Shown here piece by piece: positions 14,338 through 15,602 of a DNA stretch of 15,602 nt (positions are counted from its first letter, which is position 1; the number at the start of each line of letters is the position of its first letter). Origin of the DNA: an uncultured Sphingosinicella sp. (GTDB lineage Bacteria; Pseudomonadota; Alphaproteobacteria; Sphingomonadales; Sphingomonadaceae). Under the pieces are notes generated by a model. The model ran no database searches, was not told the origin of the DNA, and saw nothing but the letters and a program-made list of their open reading frames with translations. Where the stretch lies: positions 1-15,602 of the forward strand of contig CAMPIH010000037.1 in NCBI GenBank assembly GCA_946886275.1, in the 5' to 3' direction. The position numbers were made by a program, and so were the translations under genes.

Positions 14338-15602
14338 TCAGCCGAGCGTCTTCTTCAGAAGCGCGTTGACGACCTGCGGGTTGGCCTTGCCGGCCATCGC
14401 CTTCATCGTCTGGCCGACGAAGAAGCCGAACAACTTGTCCTTGCCGCCCCGATATTCGGCGACCTTGTCGGGATTGGCCGCAAGCACCTCGGCGATGACC
14501 TTCTCGATCTCGCCGGTGTCGCTGGTCTGCTTGAGTCCCCGCTCCTCGACGATCGCCGCCGGATCCTCGCCGGTCTCGAGCATGATCTCGAACACCTGCT
14601 TGGCGAGCGTTCCCGAAAGCGTGCCGTCGACGACCAGCCTGATCAGCTCGGCGCCCTGGGAGGGCGTGACCGGGCTGTCCTCGATTCCCTTGCCGAGACG
14701 GTTGAGCGCTCCGAACAGGTCCGAGATCACCCAGTTGCTGGCGCGCTGGGCATGCTCATCGCCGACCTCGGCGAGAAGGGTCTCGAACCAGCGAGCCGTC
14801 TCCACCTCCGCAGTGAGGACGGCGGCGTTGTAATGCGGCAGGCCGAGCTGCTCCTCATAGCGCCGGCGCTTGGCGTCGGGCAGCTCGGGCAGCGATTCAC
14901 GGCACGCCTTGAGGAAATCCTCGCTCAGCTCCAGCGGCAGCAGATCGGGATCGGGGAAGTAGCGATAATCATGCGCTTCCTCCTTCGATCGGAGCGATCG
15001 GGTCTCGACCTTGTCGGGATCGAACAGGCGGGTTTCCTGGACGATCGTTCCGCCCGCCTCGATGATGTCGACCTGGCGACTGGCTTCATATTCGATCGCG
15101 GCCTGGACGAAGCGGACGCTGTTGACGTTCTTGATCTCGCAGCGCGTGCCGAGCGGGCCGCCGGGGCGACGAACGCTGACATTGACGTCGGCGCGCATGC
15201 TCCCCTGCTCCATATTGCCGTCACAACTTCCGACGTAGCGCAATATGGCTCTCAGCTTGCGCACATAGGCGCCCGCTTCTTCAGGAGACCGCATATCCGG
15301 GCGGGAGACGATCTCCATCAGGGCGACGCCCGATCGGTTGAGGTCGACATAGGAGAAGCTGGGATGCTGGTCGTGAAGCATCTTGCCGGCGTCCTGCTCG
15401 ATATGAATTCGTTCGACTCCGACCTTCTTGGTCCGATCGTCTGCGAGCTCGATCTCGATCACCCCTTCGCCGACGATCGGGTGATAAAGCTGGCTGATCT
15501 GATAGCCCTGCGGCAAATCGGCATAGAAATAATTCTTGCGGTCGAAACGCGACCAGGGATTGATCTTCGCCTCCAGCGCCATGCCCGTTCGGACCGCCTG
15601 GC
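14338..15602 (-). CDS. gatB: Asp-tRNA(Asn)/Glu-tRNA(Gln) amidotransferase subunit B, N-terminus cut by window edge
   Basis: GatB is the tRNA-binding and kinase-like subunit of the GatCAB complex, which converts misacylated Glu-tRNA(Gln) or Asp-tRNA(Asn) to the amide form in organisms lacking the direct synthetase. About 421 residues are visible out of an expected 480-495, so about 70 N-terminal residues lie beyond the right edge. Typical blocks are [11 protein letters not shown] at the edge, [55 protein letters not shown] and [13 protein letters not shown]. The last 150 residues form the helical and YqeY-like tRNA-binding domains, ending [18 protein letters not shown]. GatA and GatC would be expected upstream, outside the window. 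The frame is open to the edge, and the internal ATG at 15582 is not the start. Confidence 0.97.
   Translation of the reverse strand, partial: QAVRTGMALEAKINPWSRFDRKNYFYADLPQGYQISQLYHPIVGEGVIEIELADDRTKKVGVERIHIEQDAGKMLHDQHPSFSYVDLNRSGVALMEIVSRPDMRSPEEAGAYVRKLRAILRYVGSCDGNMEQGSMRADVNVSVRRPGGPLGTRCEIKNVNSVRFVQAAIEYEASRQVDIIEAGGTIVQETRLFDPDKVETRSLRSKEEAHDYRYFPDPDLLPLELSEDFLKACRESLPELPDAKRRRYEEQLGLPHYNAAVLTAEVETARWFETLLAEVGDEHAQRASNWVISDLFGALNRLGKGIEDSPVTPSQGAELIRLVVDGTLSGTLAKQVFEIMLETGEDPAAIVEERGLKQTSDTGEIEKVIAEVLAANPDKVAEYRGGKDKLFGFFVGQTMKAMAGKANPQVVNALLKKTLG

Overview
The window is GC-rich and packed with genes. It looks like the chromosome of an alphaproteobacterium, most likely a sphingomonad. 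The protein sequences suggest this (an ETF-QO, a divergent uracil-DNA glycosylase, a PA0069-type radical SAM protein and GatB, all of alphaproteobacterial type), as does a GTTC-N7-GTTC type LexA site. The assignment is by recognition, not by a database search. There are ten protein-coding genes, two of them cut by the window edges. I found no RNA genes, insertion sequences or CRISPR arrays. No gap between genes is longer than 300 bases; the largest are 14149-14337 and 6506-6678.

Layout. Positions 1-3877 (minus strand) hold a likely operon: ETF-ubiquinone oxidoreductase, then an exported TPR protein, then ispE, which runs off the left edge. A short divergent promoter region (3878-4001) separates it from a plus-strand pair: a uracil-DNA-glycosylase-like protein with altered active-site motifs, coupled by an ATGA overlap to a periplasmic Slt-type lytic transglycosylase. 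After a 173-base gap with hairpins and a LexA-like box comes a second plus-strand pair (6679-8967): a PA0069/SplB-like radical SAM protein and a YcaQ-type DNA glycosylase. The second gene overlaps tail to tail with a minus-strand gene for a pyridoxamine-phosphate-oxidase-like flavoprotein. A small plus-strand gene for a protein with a basic Gly/Pro/Arg-rich tail follows (9533-9943).

Positions 9967-14148 (minus strand) encode a 1393-residue modular extracellular nuclease: two LTD plus Calx-beta cassettes, an OB-fold-like region, an EEP nuclease domain with an intact active site, a cadherin/VCBS-like domain, and a C-terminal RTX calcium-binding array typical of type I secretion. The right edge (14338-15602, minus strand) carries most of gatB.

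How it fits together. Most genes are housekeeping: isoprenoid precursors, electron transfer from fatty-acid and amino-acid oxidation, wall turnover, and tRNA-Gln/Asn amidation. Two parts deserve a closer look. One is the putative LexA-controlled radical SAM plus YcaQ pair, which may be a DNA-damage response module. The other is the RTX nuclease, which may release phosphate or nucleotides from extracellular DNA.
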